Shown here: positions 47,172 through 56,385 of the stretch, in pieces
Layout of the letters: each line of letters begins with the position of its first letter
Numbering within the stretch: position 1 is the first letter of the stretch
The notes under the pieces: generated by a model
Told to the model about the DNA's origin: nothing
Database searches by the model: none
What the model saw: only the letters and a program-made list of their open reading frames with translations
DNA from: Campylobacter pinnipediorum subsp. caledonicus
GTDB lineage: Bacteria; Campylobacterota; Campylobacteria; Campylobacterales; Campylobacteraceae
Assembly: GCF_002022005.1 (NCBI RefSeq)
Contig: NZ_CP017258.1
Span: forward strand, 62,001-126,000
Length of the DNA stretch: 64,000 nucleotides
Direction of reading: 5' to 3'
Position numbers and translations under genes: made by a program

Positions 47172-47486
47172 CGATTTGATAAAAATAATTTAACATCGAT
47201 AGCTATTGTAAATTTTTGCTGATATAACAAACGATATCCTAATGGCTTTATCAAAAAATATAAGAAATATAATAATAAAGCTTATGACTTTGAAGACTTT
47301 TTTATAGCAAAAGCAGATTAAGATGGTTGGGCTATAAATAAAGTAGGCTTAGCAACTTTGCCTATAAAAAATGGTTTTATAATAGCTATCATAAAAGCAG
47401 CTTCACAAAATAAAGATATAGCCTTATTAATTAAAAATCCAAAAGATAATGCATATAAGTATATATTTCTAAATCGCAACAGATAA
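47172..47486 (+). pseudogene. unidentified protein relic upstream of the ribosomal cluster
   Basis: Three plus-strand frames give pieces that join into one plausible C-terminal sequence: RFDKNNLTSIAIVNF (47172 on), ADITNDILMALSK, and then YNNKAYDFEDFFIAKAD, a stop at 47319-47321, DGWAINKVGLATLPIKNGF and IIKAASQNKDIALLIKNPKD. At least two frameshifts, one of them in an A-run, and one stop separate them. No start codon or ribosome binding site is visible. I do not recognise the family. The rest of the 47100-47780 gap is A/T-rich with no other gene seen. Confidence 0.45.
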
Positions 47487-47780
47487 AAACCAACATTATG
47501 ATTTTTAAAAAGCATAGAGTTTTTAAGCTTATTTATGTCTTTCTTTGGCTATAACCTGCTATATTTGCTAAAAGCTTAACACTCTTGCTTTAATGCTAAA
47601 AAAGATTTTTTAGCAAATAGATATTTTATATAAAATGCAAAATAAAATCTTAATAAATTTAAATTTTTTGATATGATTTTGTTTAGTCTATTAAAATTTA
47701 TATTTTATTGCTTGATATATATTTTTTCCTTTTTATAAGGAAAAAATAATTTAAATTTTTAGCGAATTCTACCATTTTTC

Positions 47781-47809
47781 TTGACTTTAATAGGGACTTT
47801 TTGTAAAAT
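47781..47809 (+). promoter_or_regulatory. sigma-70 promoter of the S10 ribosomal operon
   Basis: TTGACT (47781-47786) and TAAAAT (47804-47809) are exactly 17 bp apart, unusually close to full consensus for Campylobacter, where -35 boxes are normally weak. It would give a leader of about 115 nt before rpsJ. Confidence 0.7.
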
Positions 47810-47815
47810 CACAAT

Positions 47816-47909
47816 CTCTTTACGATAAAGGTGTCTATGACCTACTTATAAGATTTTATAAATCCTCTGTAAGTTTTGTTTTTATGTAAAGAGGTCGCGG
47901 GTTTGCGAC
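47816..47909 (+). promoter_or_regulatory. structured 5' leader of the S10 operon mRNA
   Basis: CTCTTTAC (47816-47823) can pair perfectly with GTAAAGAG (47886-47893), enclosing the leader; CCTCT at 47864-47868 competes for the same right arm. A second hairpin GTCGC/GCGAC (47894-47898 and 47905-47909, loop GGGTTT) is stacked next to it, 20 nt before the ribosome binding site AAAGGA. Many bacteria regulate this operon through L4 binding to such a leader; that role here is inference. Confidence 0.5.
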
Positions 47910-47932
47910 AAGTTCTTTAAAAAGGAAAAAAT

Positions 47933-48241
47933 ATGGAAAGAATTAGGTTAAAGCTAAAAGCTTATGACCATAGAGTTCTAGACCGCACAGTTGCAGCAAT
48001 TGTAGAAGCTGTTAAAAGAACTGGTGCTGACGTTCGTGGTCCAGTGCCAATGCCTACGAAGACTAAACGCTACACAGTCTTAAAATCTCCACACGTAAAC
48101 AAAGACTCACGTGAGCAGTTTGAGATGAGAATTCATGCTAGAATGCTTGACATTGTGGCAGCCACTCCAGAAACCGTAGATAGCTTAACAAAACTTGACT
48201 TAGCCCCTGAGGTTAATGTTGAAGTTCGTGCAATGAAGTAA
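47933..48241 (+). CDS. rpsJ: 30S ribosomal protein S10
   Basis: A 102-residue S10 ([20 protein letters not shown] at the N terminus, [20 protein letters not shown] in the long loop). It binds the head of the small subunit and is also the NusB partner in antitermination. It is the first gene of the S10-spc cluster, behind a consensus promoter and structured leader. Length and sequence are typical of campylobacters. Confidence 0.98.
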   Translation: MERIRLKLKAYDHRVLDRTVAAIVEAVKRTGADVRGPVPMPTKTKRYTVLKSPHVNKDSREQFEMRIHARMLDIVAATPETVDSLTKLDLAPEVNVEVRAMK

Positions 48242-48251
48242 GGGGTGATAT

Positions 48252-48830
48252 ATGGAATATATCGTAGAAAAAATAGGTATGAGCAGAACAGTAGCTGCAC
48301 AAAGCATACCAGTAACTTTGTTAAAACTTGTAGATACTAAAGTTTGCGAAATAGATGAAAATAAGCGTGCTATCGTTGCTTATGCTGACACTAAAGCAAA
48401 TAACAAATCTATACAAGGTCAACAAAAAAAATACAATCTAACTGCCGAATTTAATAAATTCGCAACAATTGAAGTAGCAAACTCAGAAGTTGGCGCTATT
48501 GATGTTACTCCACTTAGTGAAGCTAAGGTTTTAAAAGTTAGCTTTAACTCAAAAGGTAGAGGATATCAGGGTGTTGTAAAAAGACATGGTTTTGCTGGTG
48601 GTCCAAAAAGCCACGGTTCTAGATTTCACAGAAGACATGGTTCTATAGGTAACTGCGAATGGCCTGGACGTGTTCAGCCTGGTATGAAAATGGCGGGACA
48701 TATGGGTAATGAAAAAGTTACTGTTAAAAATGAACTAGTTAGCTTTGATAATGAAAATGGAATTATCGTAGTAAAAGGTTGTGTACCAGGTTATAATGGT
48801 GCAATGGGTAGAATAAGGATTGTAAAATGA
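48252..48830 (+). CDS. rplC: 50S ribosomal protein L3
   Basis: A 192-residue L3 with the conserved loop [20 protein letters not shown] that reaches the peptidyl transferase centre, and [14 protein letters not shown] after it. The stop overlaps the rplD start by 4 nt. It is slightly shorter than E. coli L3 (209), as usual in this group, mainly in the N-terminal half. Confidence 0.97.
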   Translation: MEYIVEKIGMSRTVAAQSIPVTLLKLVDTKVCEIDENKRAIVAYADTKANNKSIQGQQKKYNLTAEFNKFATIEVANSEVGAIDVTPLSEAKVLKVSFNSKGRGYQGVVKRHGFAGGPKSHGSRFHRRHGSIGNCEWPGRVQPGMKMAGHMGNEKVTVKNELVSFDNENGIIVVKGCVPGYNGAMGRIRIVK

Positions 48831-49441
48831 GTAAAATTTGCGTATTAAATGATAAATTTGAAAAAGCTAGCGAGCTTGAACTTCCTGCAAGTTATGCAGA
48901 AGTAAATCCTCACAATCTTTATCTTTACGTAAAATCTTACTTAGCTTCTATGCGTGCAAATACAGCTCACACAAAGAGCCGTGCATTTGTAAGTGGTGGC
49001 GGTAAGAAACCTTGGAGACAAAAAGGTCGTGGTGGTGCTCGTGCAGGTTCAACTAGAACGAATGTATGGGTTGGTGGTGCAGTTACATTTGGTCCTACAA
49101 ATAACAAAAACTACTTTCAAAAAGTTAATAAAAAACAAAAAAGACTTGCTCTTGAAGTTGCTCTTGCTCAAAAAGCAGAGGCTGGAAAACTTTTTGCTGT
49201 TGATAGCGTAGAAGTTCAATCAGGCAAAACAAAAGATGCAAATAAAATCATAAAATCTTTAAATTTGAGAGATGTGCTTGTTGTAAAAGATTTGCTTGAT
49301 GACAAAACATTATTAGCGTTTAGAAATTTAGCAAATAGTTATGTTGTAGATGCAAGTGAAGTAAATGCTTACTTAGTAGCTACTTATAGTGCAGTTATAA
49401 TTGAAAAAGCAGCACTTCAAACAATAACAAAAGAGGGCTAA
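48827..49441 (+). CDS. rplD: 50S ribosomal protein L4
   Basis: A 204-residue L4. The extended loop containing [17 protein letters not shown] lines the exit tunnel and is the place of macrolide-resistance changes; here [14 protein letters not shown] appears unaltered by eye. In other bacteria L4 represses its own operon through the leader. It overlaps rplC by 4 nt and is 1 nt from rplW. Confidence 0.97.
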   Translation: MSKICVLNDKFEKASELELPASYAEVNPHNLYLYVKSYLASMRANTAHTKSRAFVSGGGKKPWRQKGRGGARAGSTRTNVWVGGAVTFGPTNNKNYFQKVNKKQKRLALEVALAQKAEAGKLFAVDSVEVQSGKTKDANKIIKSLNLRDVLVVKDLLDDKTLLAFRNLANSYVVDASEVNAYLVATYSAVIIEKAALQTITKEG

Positions 49442-49442
49442 A

Positions 49443-49724
49443 ATGGCAGATATAACTGATATCAAAACAATTATTTATACAGAAAAAACTCTTGGCCTTC
49501 AAGAAAATGGTGTTGTTGTTATACAGACTTCACCAAGAGTTACAAAAAATGGCTTAAAAGAAGTTTTAAAAGAATATTTTGGTGTAACGCCACTTCAAGT
49601 AAATTCTCTAAGAGTGAATGGAAAAGTGAAGCGTTTCAGAGGAAGAATTGGCGTAAGAGATGATGTTAAGAAATTTTACGTGAAATTACCTGAAGGCGTA
49701 AGCCTAGAAAATACGGAGGCATAA
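49443..49724 (+). CDS. rplW: 50S ribosomal protein L23
   Basis: A 93-residue L23 ([17 protein letters not shown] start, [23 protein letters not shown] end). It sits at the tunnel exit and docks trigger factor and signal recognition particle. Packed tightly between rplD and rplB with one-base gaps. Normal length. Confidence 0.96.
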   Translation: MADITDIKTIIYTEKTLGLQENGVVVIQTSPRVTKNGLKEVLKEYFGVTPLQVNSLRVNGKVKRFRGRIGVRDDVKKFYVKLPEGVSLENTEA

Positions 49725-49725
49725 A

Positions 49726-50559
49726 ATGGCTATAAAATCATATAAACCATATACTCCTAGCCGTAGATATATGACAGGATTAAGTTCAGAAGATATTACA
49801 GCAAAACCAAGCGTAAGAGGACTTCTTGTTAAGATACCAGCAACTGGTGGTAGAAATAATAATGGTCGTATAACTTCAAGACATAAAGAAGCTGGTGCTA
49901 AAAAACTTTATCGTATTATAGATTTTAAACGCCGCAAATTTGATATTGAAGGTAAGGTTGAGGCTATTGAATACGATCCAAACAGAAACTGCCGTATAGC
50001 ACTTATATCATATAAAGATGGTGAAAAAAGATACATAATTAGACCTAGTGGTTTAAATGTTGGTGATGTTATCTCTTCTGCAGAAGACAAATCACTTGAC
50101 ATCAAGCCTGGTAATGCTATGAAATTAAGATATATACCAGTTGGTACAATTGTTCATAACATAGAGCTTAAGCCTGGTAAAGGTGCACAAATAGCTCGTT
50201 CAGCTGGCGGATATGCTCAGCTTATGGGTAAAGAAGAAAAATATGTAATCTTAAGAATGCCAAGTGGCGAAATGAGACAAGTATTAGCTGAATGTATGGC
50301 AAGTATTGGTGTTGTTGGTAACGAAGATTGGGCTAACATCACTATAGGAAAAGCGGGAAGAAATAGACATAGAGGTATTCGCCCTCAAACTCGTGGTTCT
50401 GCGATGAACCCAGTTGATCACCCACACGGTGGTGGTGAAGGTAAGAAAAACTCAGGACGTCACCCTGTTACTCCTTGGGGTAAACCAACTAAAGGTGCTA
50501 AGACTCGCCGTAAAAAAGCTAGCGATAAGCTTATAATTTCAAGAAGGAAAGGAAAATAG
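49726..50559 (+). CDS. rplB: 50S ribosomal protein L2
   Basis: A 277-residue L2 with the C-terminal peptidyl-transferase segment [15 protein letters not shown], whose histidine (HPHGG) is functionally important, and the basic tail [18 protein letters not shown]. It contacts both subunits at the bridge B7b region. Sequence and spacing are standard. Confidence 0.98.
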   Translation: MAIKSYKPYTPSRRYMTGLSSEDITAKPSVRGLLVKIPATGGRNNNGRITSRHKEAGAKKLYRIIDFKRRKFDIEGKVEAIEYDPNRNCRIALISYKDGEKRYIIRPSGLNVGDVISSAEDKSLDIKPGNAMKLRYIPVGTIVHNIELKPGKGAQIARSAGGYAQLMGKEEKYVILRMPSGEMRQVLAECMASIGVVGNEDWANITIGKAGRNRHRGIRPQTRGSAMNPVDHPHGGGEGKKNSGRHPVTPWGKPTKGAKTRRKKASDKLIISRRKGK

Positions 50560-50561
50560 AG

Positions 50562-50843
50562 ATGGCAAGATCACTCAAAAAAGGTCCTTTCGTAGATGAG
50601 CATGTAATGAAAAAAGTTGTTTCTGCTAAAAGCGCAAACGACAATAAACCAATCAAAACATGGTCAAGACGCAGTACGATTGTGCCTGAAATGATTGGAT
50701 TAACTTTTAATGTTCATAACGGTAAAAGTTTTATACCTGTATATGTAACAGAAAACCACATTGGTTATAAACTTGGCGAATTTGCTCCAACACGCACATT
50801 TAAGGGTCACAAAGGCTCAGTGCAGAAAAAAATAGGCAAGTAA
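50562..50843 (+). CDS. rpsS: 30S ribosomal protein S19
   Basis: A 93-residue S19 ([18 protein letters not shown] start, [15 protein letters not shown] end), binding the head of the small subunit near S13. It lies 2 nt after rplB. Nothing unusual is seen. Confidence 0.97.
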   Translation: MARSLKKGPFVDEHVMKKVVSAKSANDNKPIKTWSRRSTIVPEMIGLTFNVHNGKSFIPVYVTENHIGYKLGEFAPTRTFKGHKGSVQKKIGK

Positions 50844-50853
50844 GGTGGAAGTC

Positions 50854-51183
50854 ATGAGTAAATCAATAATAAAATTTGTAAGACTTTCTCCAACAAAAGC
50901 TAGACTTATAGCTCGTGAGGTTCAAGGAATGAATGCTGAACTTGCTCTTGCAAGCCTTCAATTTATGCCAAATCGTGGAGCTAGATTTATAGCAAATGCT
51001 ATTAGTTCAGCTGTAGCTAATGGCGGATTTGAACCGGAAGAAGTTGTTGTAAGCAGTTGTCGCGTTGATGCAGGTCCAGTTCTTAAGAGATTTAGACCAA
51101 GAGCAAGAGGAAGTGCGAGTAGAATTCGCAAACCAACTTCTCATATATTGGTAGAAGTATCAAAAGCACAGAAGGAAGCATAA
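50854..51183 (+). CDS. rplV: 50S ribosomal protein L22
   Basis: L22 with 109 residues from the ATG at 50854. An in-frame GTG at 50845 would add three residues, but it would bury the AAGGTGGA ribosome binding site (50842-50849), so I choose the ATG, giving the family start [18 protein letters not shown]. The tunnel-lining loop near residues 80-92 ([16 protein letters not shown]) is intact. Confidence 0.95.
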   Translation: MSKSIIKFVRLSPTKARLIAREVQGMNAELALASLQFMPNRGARFIANAISSAVANGGFEPEEVVVSSCRVDAGPVLKRFRPRARGSASRIRKPTSHILVEVSKAQKEA

Positions 51184-51184
51184 T

Positions 51185-51883
51185 ATGGGACAAAAAGTAA
51201 ATCCGATAGGTCTTAGACTTGGTATAAATCGTAATTGGGAATCAAGATGGTTTCCTGCTAAAGAAAGTCTTGCTGAAAGCATAGGTGAAGATTATAAAAT
51301 TCGTGCTTTTTTAAAGAAAAAACTATATTATGCAGGAATTAGTCAAATTTTAATAGAAAGAACAGCTAAAAAACTTCGTGTTACAGTTGTTGCTGCTCGT
51401 CCTGGTATCATTATTGGTAAAAAAGGACAAGATGTTGAAATATTAAAAAATGATGTTGCAAAATTAATCGGTAAAGATGTTAATATCAACATCAAAGAGG
51501 AAAGAAAAGCGCAAGCATCAGCTCAATTAGCGGCTGAAAATGTTGCTATGCAACTTGAGCGCCGTGTTGCTTTCCGTCGTGCAATGAAAAAAGTTATTCA
51601 AGGTGCTCAAAAGTCTGGCGCTAAAGGTATTAAAATATCAGTAGCTGGACGTTTAGGTGGTGCAGAAATGGCTAGAACAGAATGGTATCTAGAAGGCCGT
51701 GTTCCACTTCATACACTTAGAGCAAAGATTGATTATGGTTTTGCTGAAGCACATACAACTTATGGAAACATAGGTATTAAAGTATGGATATTCAAAGGTG
51801 AGGTTCTTCAAAAAGGCGTTCAAGCTGATAAAACTGAAGATGATGCACCAAGAAAACCACGTAGAGCAAGAAGAGGTAAATAG
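51185..51883 (+). CDS. rpsC: 30S ribosomal protein S3
   Basis: A 232-residue S3 with its KH domain ([18 protein letters not shown]) and the basic C-terminal tail [11 protein letters not shown]. It forms part of the mRNA entry channel. It starts 1 nt after rplV. Length is normal for the group. Confidence 0.97.
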   Translation: MGQKVNPIGLRLGINRNWESRWFPAKESLAESIGEDYKIRAFLKKKLYYAGISQILIERTAKKLRVTVVAARPGIIIGKKGQDVEILKNDVAKLIGKDVNINIKEERKAQASAQLAAENVAMQLERRVAFRRAMKKVIQGAQKSGAKGIKISVAGRLGGAEMARTEWYLEGRVPLHTLRAKIDYGFAEAHTTYGNIGIKVWIFKGEVLQKGVQADKTEDDAPRKPRRARRGK

Positions 51884-51885
51884 TT

Positions 51886-52311
51886 ATGTTGATGCCTAAA
51901 AGAACGAAATTTCGTAAGCAAATGAAAGGGCGTAACCGCGGCTATGCAACTCGTGGTGCAAGCTTATCAACTGGTGAATTTGCTATAAAAGCAGTTGAAG
52001 CTGGTAGAGTAAACTCACGCCAAATAGAGGCTGCTCGTCAAGCACTTACTCGTCATGTTAAAAGACAGGCAAAAATTTGGATTAGAGTGTTTCCAGATAA
52101 ACCACTAACCAAAAAGCCACTTCAAACTCGTATGGGTAAAGGTAAAGCAGGTGTTGAAGAATGGGTAATGAATATTAAGCCTGGTCGTATAATCTATGAA
52201 ATGGCTGGTGTTAGTGAGGAGCTTGCAAAAGAAGCACTAACTTTAGCGATGCATAAATTACCATTTAAGACAAAATTTGTAACGCGAGAGAGTGAAAATG
52301 AAATATACTGA
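51886..52311 (+). CDS. rplP: 50S ribosomal protein L16
   Basis: A 141-residue L16 starting [21 protein letters not shown] and ending near [11 protein letters not shown], located near the A-site of the large subunit. Its end overlaps rpmC by 14 nt. Sequence is conserved throughout. Confidence 0.97.
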   Translation: MLMPKRTKFRKQMKGRNRGYATRGASLSTGEFAIKAVEAGRVNSRQIEAARQALTRHVKRQAKIWIRVFPDKPLTKKPLQTRMGKGKAGVEEWVMNIKPGRIIYEMAGVSEELAKEALTLAMHKLPFKTKFVTRESENEIY

Positions 52312-52483
52312 GTTGAAAGAAAAAAGCGTTACTGAGTTAAACGCTATGCTAAAAGAGAAGAAGGTGCTTTTATTTACACTAAAGCAAAAGTTAAAAACTA
52401 TGCAGTTAAGTAACCCTAATGAGATAGGTGCTGTAAAAAAAGAGATAGCACAAATCAATACTGCAATTAGTGCTTCAAAGTAA
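52298..52483 (+). CDS. rpmC: 50S ribosomal protein L29
   Basis: A 61-residue two-helix L29. The GTG at 52292 would add two residues, but the ATG at 52298 gives the family start [11 protein letters not shown] and has GAGAGAG upstream. L29 sits next to L23 at the tunnel exit. The N-terminal 14 nt lie inside the rplP end. Confidence 0.93.
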   Translation: MKYTELKEKSVTELNAMLKEKKVLLFTLKQKLKTMQLSNPNEIGAVKKEIAQINTAISASK

Positions 52484-52493
52484 GGGGTAAAAG

Positions 52494-52745
52494 ATGGCAT
52501 TAAAAAAAGAAATTCAAGGCGTAGTTTTGCAAAAAGCTGGAGATAAAACAGCTACTATTTTGGTTGAAAGACGCGTTATGCATCCAAGATACCACAAATT
52601 TGTAAAGCGCTTTAAAAAATATTTAGTTCATGATGAAAAAAATGAAACAAAAGCAGGCGATACTGTTGTAGCAATAGAATGCAGACCAATTTCAGCACGC
52701 AAAAGTTTTAGATTAAAAGCTATTGTTGCAAAGGGAGTTGAATAA
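52494..52745 (+). CDS. rpsQ: 30S ribosomal protein S17
   Basis: An 83-residue OB-fold S17 ([40 protein letters not shown]), a primary 16S rRNA binder. The stop overlaps the rplN start by one base (TAATG). Typical size. Confidence 0.96.
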   Translation: MALKKEIQGVVLQKAGDKTATILVERRVMHPRYHKFVKRFKKYLVHDEKNETKAGDTVVAIECRPISARKSFRLKAIVAKGVE

Positions 52746-53113
52746 TGATTCAAAGTTTTACAAGACTTGCGGTTGCTGATAACAGCGGTGCAAAAGAATT
52801 AATGTGTATAAAAGTTTTAGGTGGCAGCAAAAGAAGATATGCAACACTTGGAGATATTATTATTTGCTCTGTAAAAAAGGCTCTTCCAAACGGTAAGATC
52901 AAAAAAGGTCAAGTTGTGAAAGCTGTTGTTGTTAGAACAAAAAAAGAGGTTCATAGAGATAATGGTTCTCTTATAAGATTTGATGAGAACGCTGCTGTTA
53001 TACTTGATAACAAAAGAGAACCTGTTGGAACACGTATATTTGGACCTGTTGGCCGTGAAGTTAGATATGCTAACTTTATGAAAATTGTTTCACTAGCACC
53101 GGAGGTTCTATAA
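52745..53113 (+). CDS. rplN: 50S ribosomal protein L14
   Basis: A 122-residue L14 beginning [19 protein letters not shown], with [20 protein letters not shown] and [10 protein letters not shown], all strongly conserved. It lies at the subunit interface and is the RsfS silencing-factor target. Overlaps rplX by one base. Confidence 0.98.
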   Translation: MIQSFTRLAVADNSGAKELMCIKVLGGSKRRYATLGDIIICSVKKALPNGKIKKGQVVKAVVVRTKKEVHRDNGSLIRFDENAAVILDNKREPVGTRIFGPVGREVRYANFMKIVSLAPEVL

Positions 53114-53349
53114 TGGCAAATGTTAAATTTAAAATCAAAAAAGGTGACACTGTAAAAGTTATAGCTGGCGATGATAAAGGAAAAACAGGTAAAGTTTTAT
53201 CTGTTATTGCTAAAAAAGGTCAGGTTATAGTTGAAGGTTGCAAAATTGCAAAAAAAGCTATAAAGCCAAGCGAAAAAACTCCAAATGGTGGACATATCAA
53301 TAAAGAGATGCCAATAGATATCTCAAATGTTGCGAAAGTTGAGGAGTAA
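53113..53349 (+). CDS. rplX: 50S ribosomal protein L24
   Basis: A 78-residue L24 with the KOW motif region [18 protein letters not shown]. It is shorter than E. coli L24 (104) because the C-terminal region is reduced, which is usual in epsilonproteobacteria. It initiates large-subunit assembly. Linked to rplN by a one-base overlap. Confidence 0.95.
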   Translation: MANVKFKIKKGDTVKVIAGDDKGKTGKVLSVIAKKGQVIVEGCKIAKKAIKPSEKTPNGGHINKEMPIDISNVAKVEE

Positions 53350-53354
53350 GAGCT

Positions 53355-53897
53355 ATGAGATTAAAAGAGAAATATAACGAAAGTATCAAAGCAGCTCTAA
53401 CAAAAGAATTTGATATTAAAAATCCTATGCTTATTCCTGCTATAGAGAAAGTTGTTATAAGTGTTGGTGCTAATGATTCTGCAAAGGATCAAAAGATACT
53501 TCAAAATATGGCTGATACTATATCTTTGATAGCTGGACAAAAAGCTGTTATTTGTAATGCAAAAAAATCTGTTGCAGGTTTTAAGGTTCGTGAAGGTTAC
53601 CCAGTTGGTATCAAGGTAACATTGAGAAAAGACCGTATGTATGCATTTTTAGATAAGCTTATAAGTGTAGCATTACCAAGAGTTAAAGACTTCCGTGGAC
53701 TTTCTAGAAGTGGTTTTGATGGAAGAGGAAACTATAACTTTGGTCTTAATGAACAACTTATGTTTCCTGAAGTTGAGTATGATAAAATACTAAGAACACA
53801 CGGTATGAACATAACTATAGCTACAACAGCTAAGAACGATAAAGAGGCATTCAAATTGTTAGAGTTATTTGGTATGCCATTTGCAAAAGGAAAGTAA
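53355..53897 (+). CDS. rplE: 50S ribosomal protein L5
   Basis: A 180-residue L5 ([58 protein letters not shown]). It binds 5S rRNA and contacts the P-site tRNA. It is 5 nt after rplX, and rpsZ starts 1 nt after its stop. Ordinary. Confidence 0.97.
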   Translation: MRLKEKYNESIKAALTKEFDIKNPMLIPAIEKVVISVGANDSAKDQKILQNMADTISLIAGQKAVICNAKKSVAGFKVREGYPVGIKVTLRKDRMYAFLDKLISVALPRVKDFRGLSRSGFDGRGNYNFGLNEQLMFPEVEYDKILRTHGMNITIATTAKNDKEAFKLLELFGMPFAKGK

Positions 53898-53898
53898 G

Positions 53899-54084
53899 AT
53901 GGCAAAAAAATCAATGATAGCAAAAGCTGCTCGCAAGCCTAAATTTAAAGTGCGCGGCTATACAAGATGTCAAATTTGCGGTCGTCCGCACTCTGTTTAT
54001 AAAGATTTTGGAATTTGTCGTGTTTGCCTAAGAAAAATGGCTAATGAAGGACTAATACCAGGTCTTAAAAAAGCAAGTTGGTAA
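53899..54084 (+). CDS. rpsZ: 30S ribosomal protein S14, zinc-binding type
   Basis: A 61-residue S14 of the short zinc type, with two CxxC pairs (CQICGRPH and CRVC) 12 residues apart. An ATG at 53869 in frame would lie inside rplE; the family start [20 protein letters not shown] is the ATG at 53899, preceded by AAGGAAAG. Bacteria with both types switch under zinc shortage; only this one is in the cluster. Confidence 0.96.
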   Translation: MAKKSMIAKAARKPKFKVRGYTRCQICGRPHSVYKDFGICRVCLRKMANEGLIPGLKKASW

Positions 54085-54093
54085 GGAATAAAT

Positions 54094-54489
54094 ATGTTAA
54101 ATGATTTAATAGCAGACGGACTAACACGCATAAGAAATGCTGCAATGAGAAAGCTTGAAACTGCTAAGCTTTTACACTCTAAAGTTGTTGAGGCTACTTT
54201 AAATGTTTTGGCACAAAAAGGTTATATTGAAAGCTTTAACGTTGTTGAAGAAGACAATAAAAAATTTATAAATGTTGTGTTAAAATACGATGAGTACGGC
54301 AAAAGTGTAATAAATGAGCTAAAAAGAGTTTCTACTCCAGGACGTAGAGTATATCAAGGTAAAGATGATATAAAACGTTTTAAAAATGGTTACGGAACTA
54401 TAGTAGTTAGTACTAGCAAAGGCGTTATGAGTGGTATTGAAGCTCACAAAGCTGGCGTTGGTGGCGAAATCATCTGCACAGTTTGGTAA
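54094..54489 (+). CDS. rpsH: 30S ribosomal protein S8
   Basis: A 131-residue S8 ([41 protein letters not shown], ending IICTVW). S8 binds 16S helix 21 and in E. coli represses the spc operon. It is followed by the only large gap inside the ribosomal cluster (126 nt), which is rich in hairpins. Sequence is normal. Confidence 0.97.
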   Translation: MLNDLIADGLTRIRNAAMRKLETAKLLHSKVVEATLNVLAQKGYIESFNVVEEDNKKFINVVLKYDEYGKSVINELKRVSTPGRRVYQGKDDIKRFKNGYGTIVVSTSKGVMSGIEAHKAGVGGEIICTVW

Positions 54490-54495
54490 TAAAAT

Positions 54496-54584
54496 AAAAA
54501 GCTTGGTTTTATACTAGGCTTTTTAAAGTTTTTGTCTGAAAAGACAATCAATTTTACGGCATTGTGGTGTTGATTCTTGATTGT
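54496..54584 (+). ncRNA. structured spacer between rpsH and rplF (attenuator-like)
   Basis: In a cluster otherwise spaced by 1-15 nt, this 126-nt gap holds three stems. AAAAAGCTTGG (54496-54506) pairs with CTAGGCTTTTT (54514-54524) and ends in T's like a terminator. TTGTCT (54532-54537) pairs with AGACAA (54542-54547) through a GAAA tetraloop. ACAATCAA (54544-54551) pairs with TTGATTGT (54577-54584), overlapping the second stem so the two exclude each other; TTGAT at 54570-54574 competes further. This could tune expression of the distal half, or carry a promoter. The mechanism is inferred. Confidence 0.45.
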
Positions 54585-54615
54585 AAAAACACCCTAGACA
54601 AGTAAAAGGAAAATA

Positions 54616-55152
54616 ATGTCACGTATAGGAAAACAGCCGATATCTATTCCATCAGGTGTAGATGTTAGCTTTGAAAATAATGTCCTTAAATTTAAAAAGG
54701 GCAATAGTGTAAAAGAGCTTGATACTAAAGGTAACGTTGAAGTAAAAATAGAAAACAATGAAGTTGTTTTTTCTTCTAAAGGCGACGACAGACAAAGTAG
54801 AGCATATTGGGGAACTTACAGAGCTTTAACTAACAATATAATAATCGGACTAACTCAAGGTTTTACTAGACAACTTGAGATAAATGGTGTTGGTTATAAA
54901 GCAGCTGTAAAAGGAAAAATTCTAGAACTAGCTTTAGGTTTTTCTCACCTTGTAAATTATGAACTACCTGAGGGTATAGAGGCAACTGTTGAAAGAAACG
55001 TTATCACCTTAAAAGGAAACGATAAACAAGTTATTGGTCAAGCAGCAGCTCAAATCAGAGGTTTTAGACCACCTGAGCCATACAAAGGAAAAGGTGTTAA
55101 ATATCTAGAAGAACGCATAATCCGCAAAGCGGGTAAAACATCTAAGAAGTAA
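54616..55152 (+). CDS. rplF: 50S ribosomal protein L6
   Basis: A 178-residue L6 starting [17 protein letters not shown], with ending region [21 protein letters not shown]. It lies near the factor-binding site. It follows the structured 126-nt spacer with AAAGGA as ribosome binding site. Length normal. Confidence 0.97.
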   Translation: MSRIGKQPISIPSGVDVSFENNVLKFKKGNSVKELDTKGNVEVKIENNEVVFSSKGDDRQSRAYWGTYRALTNNIIIGLTQGFTRQLEINGVGYKAAVKGKILELALGFSHLVNYELPEGIEATVERNVITLKGNDKQVIGQAAAQIRGFRPPEPYKGKGVKYLEERIIRKAGKTSKK

Positions 55153-55162
55153 GGGATAAGTA

Positions 55163-55519
55163 ATGACAGCAAAAGTATTAAAAAGAAAACTTGCTCTTAG
55201 AATTAAGAGAAAAAAGAGGGTTAGATCTAAAATTTCAGGTTGCGAGCAAAATCCAAGAATTTCTATTTTTAAATCAAATAGAACTCTATATGTTCAAGCT
55301 ATAAATGATGTAACTGCTACAACAATAGCTTCAGCTAATGGTAAAAAACTAGGAATAAAAGCAAACAAAGAAGGTGCTGCAATTATCGCTAAAGAATTTG
55401 CTAACACTTTAAAATCAAAAGGTATTAGTGCCGGTGTATTTGACAGAAATGGCTATTTGTATCATGGTGTTGTTGCAGCATTTGCTGACGCATTAAGAGA
55501 AAATGGCATCAAGCTATAA
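55163..55519 (+). CDS. rplR: 50S ribosomal protein L18
   Basis: A 118-residue L18 ([14 protein letters not shown] basic start, [26 protein letters not shown] end), binding 5S rRNA. It is 10 nt after rplF and 15 nt before rpsE. Nothing unusual. Confidence 0.97.
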   Translation: MTAKVLKRKLALRIKRKKRVRSKISGCEQNPRISIFKSNRTLYVQAINDVTATTIASANGKKLGIKANKEGAAIIAKEFANTLKSKGISAGVFDRNGYLYHGVVAAFADALRENGIKL

Positions 55520-55534
55520 CCCAAAGGAAAATCA

Positions 55535-55978
55535 ATGCAAAAGTATAATAAAGAAGAATTTGAAGAAGTAATTGTTGATATCGGAAGGGTTACAAAGGTT
55601 GTAAAAGGTGGACGTAGATTCAGATTTACAGCGCTTGTTGTAGTTGGAAACAGAAATGGCTTGGTTGGCTTTGGATATGGTAAAGCAAAAGAAGTTCCTG
55701 ATGCTATGCGTAAAGCTATAGATGATGCGTTTAAAAACATTATCAATGTTAAGCTAAAGGGTTCTACTATACCTCATGATATTGAAGTTAAATATAATGC
55801 TAGTCGCGTTTTATTACGCCCAGCGAGTGAAGGTACTGGTGTTATAGCTGGTGGTAGTACTCGTCCTATCTTAGAACTTGCTGGCGTTAAGGATATTTTA
55901 ACTAAATCTCTGGGCTCAAACAACTCTGCAAACGTTGTTCGTGCTACTATAAAAGCACTTAGCATGCTTAAAGGATAA
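55535..55978 (+). CDS. rpsE: 30S ribosomal protein S5
   Basis: A 147-residue S5 with the double-stranded-RNA-binding N-terminal fold ([20 protein letters not shown]) and [18 protein letters not shown]. Helps proofreading and mRNA unwinding at the entry. It is directly followed by rplO; the rpmD (L30) gene that often separates the two is absent. Confidence 0.97.
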   Translation: MQKYNKEEFEEVIVDIGRVTKVVKGGRRFRFTALVVVGNRNGLVGFGYGKAKEVPDAMRKAIDDAFKNIINVKLKGSTIPHDIEVKYNASRVLLRPASEGTGVIAGGSTRPILELAGVKDILTKSLGSNNSANVVRATIKALSMLKG

Positions 55979-55983
55979 GAAAT

Positions 55984-56385
55984 ATGGCATTAGAAAAATT
56001 AACTCCAGCACCAGGCTCAACAAGAGAAACTAAGAGATTGGGTCGTGGTCAAGGAAGCGGACAAGGTAAAACAGCTGGTAAAGGTCACAAAGGTCAAAGA
56101 GCAAGAAAAGGTTACAATGAGAAGCGTGGTTTTGAGGGTGGACAACAACCCCTTCAAAGACGTCTTCCTAAGGTAGGCTTTACTTCTAAAATTGAAAAAC
56201 CTTACGCTATAAATGTTGAAAAAATAACAGCTATCAAAGAGTTAAGTGAAATTACTATAGCTAGTATAGCTTCTGTTCATAAAATTTCAAAAAGCGTAAA
56301 TAAAATCAAACTTATCGGAGCTAGTGCAAAAGATCTTGCTTCAAAAGTAAAAGATAGTAACGTTATCGTTAGCGGACAAAAATAA
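55984..56385 (+). CDS. rplO: 50S ribosomal protein L15
   Basis: A 133-residue L15 with the glycine/basic N-terminal extension ([37 protein letters not shown]). It stabilises 23S folding. The stop overlaps secY by one base. Length is at the short end of the family. Confidence 0.96.
   Translation: MALEKLTPAPGSTRETKRLGRGQGSGQGKTAGKGHKGQRARKGYNEKRGFEGGQQPLQRRLPKVGFTSKIEKPYAINVEKITAIKELSEITIASIASVHKISKSVNKIKLIGASAKDLASKVKDSNVIVSGQK

Noticed and set aside
47162-47181. Hairpin TATCAAA/TTTGATA as thiM terminator
   Set aside because: Seven A/T-rich pairs without a T-run; may be chance in this low-GC spacer and overlaps the relic.
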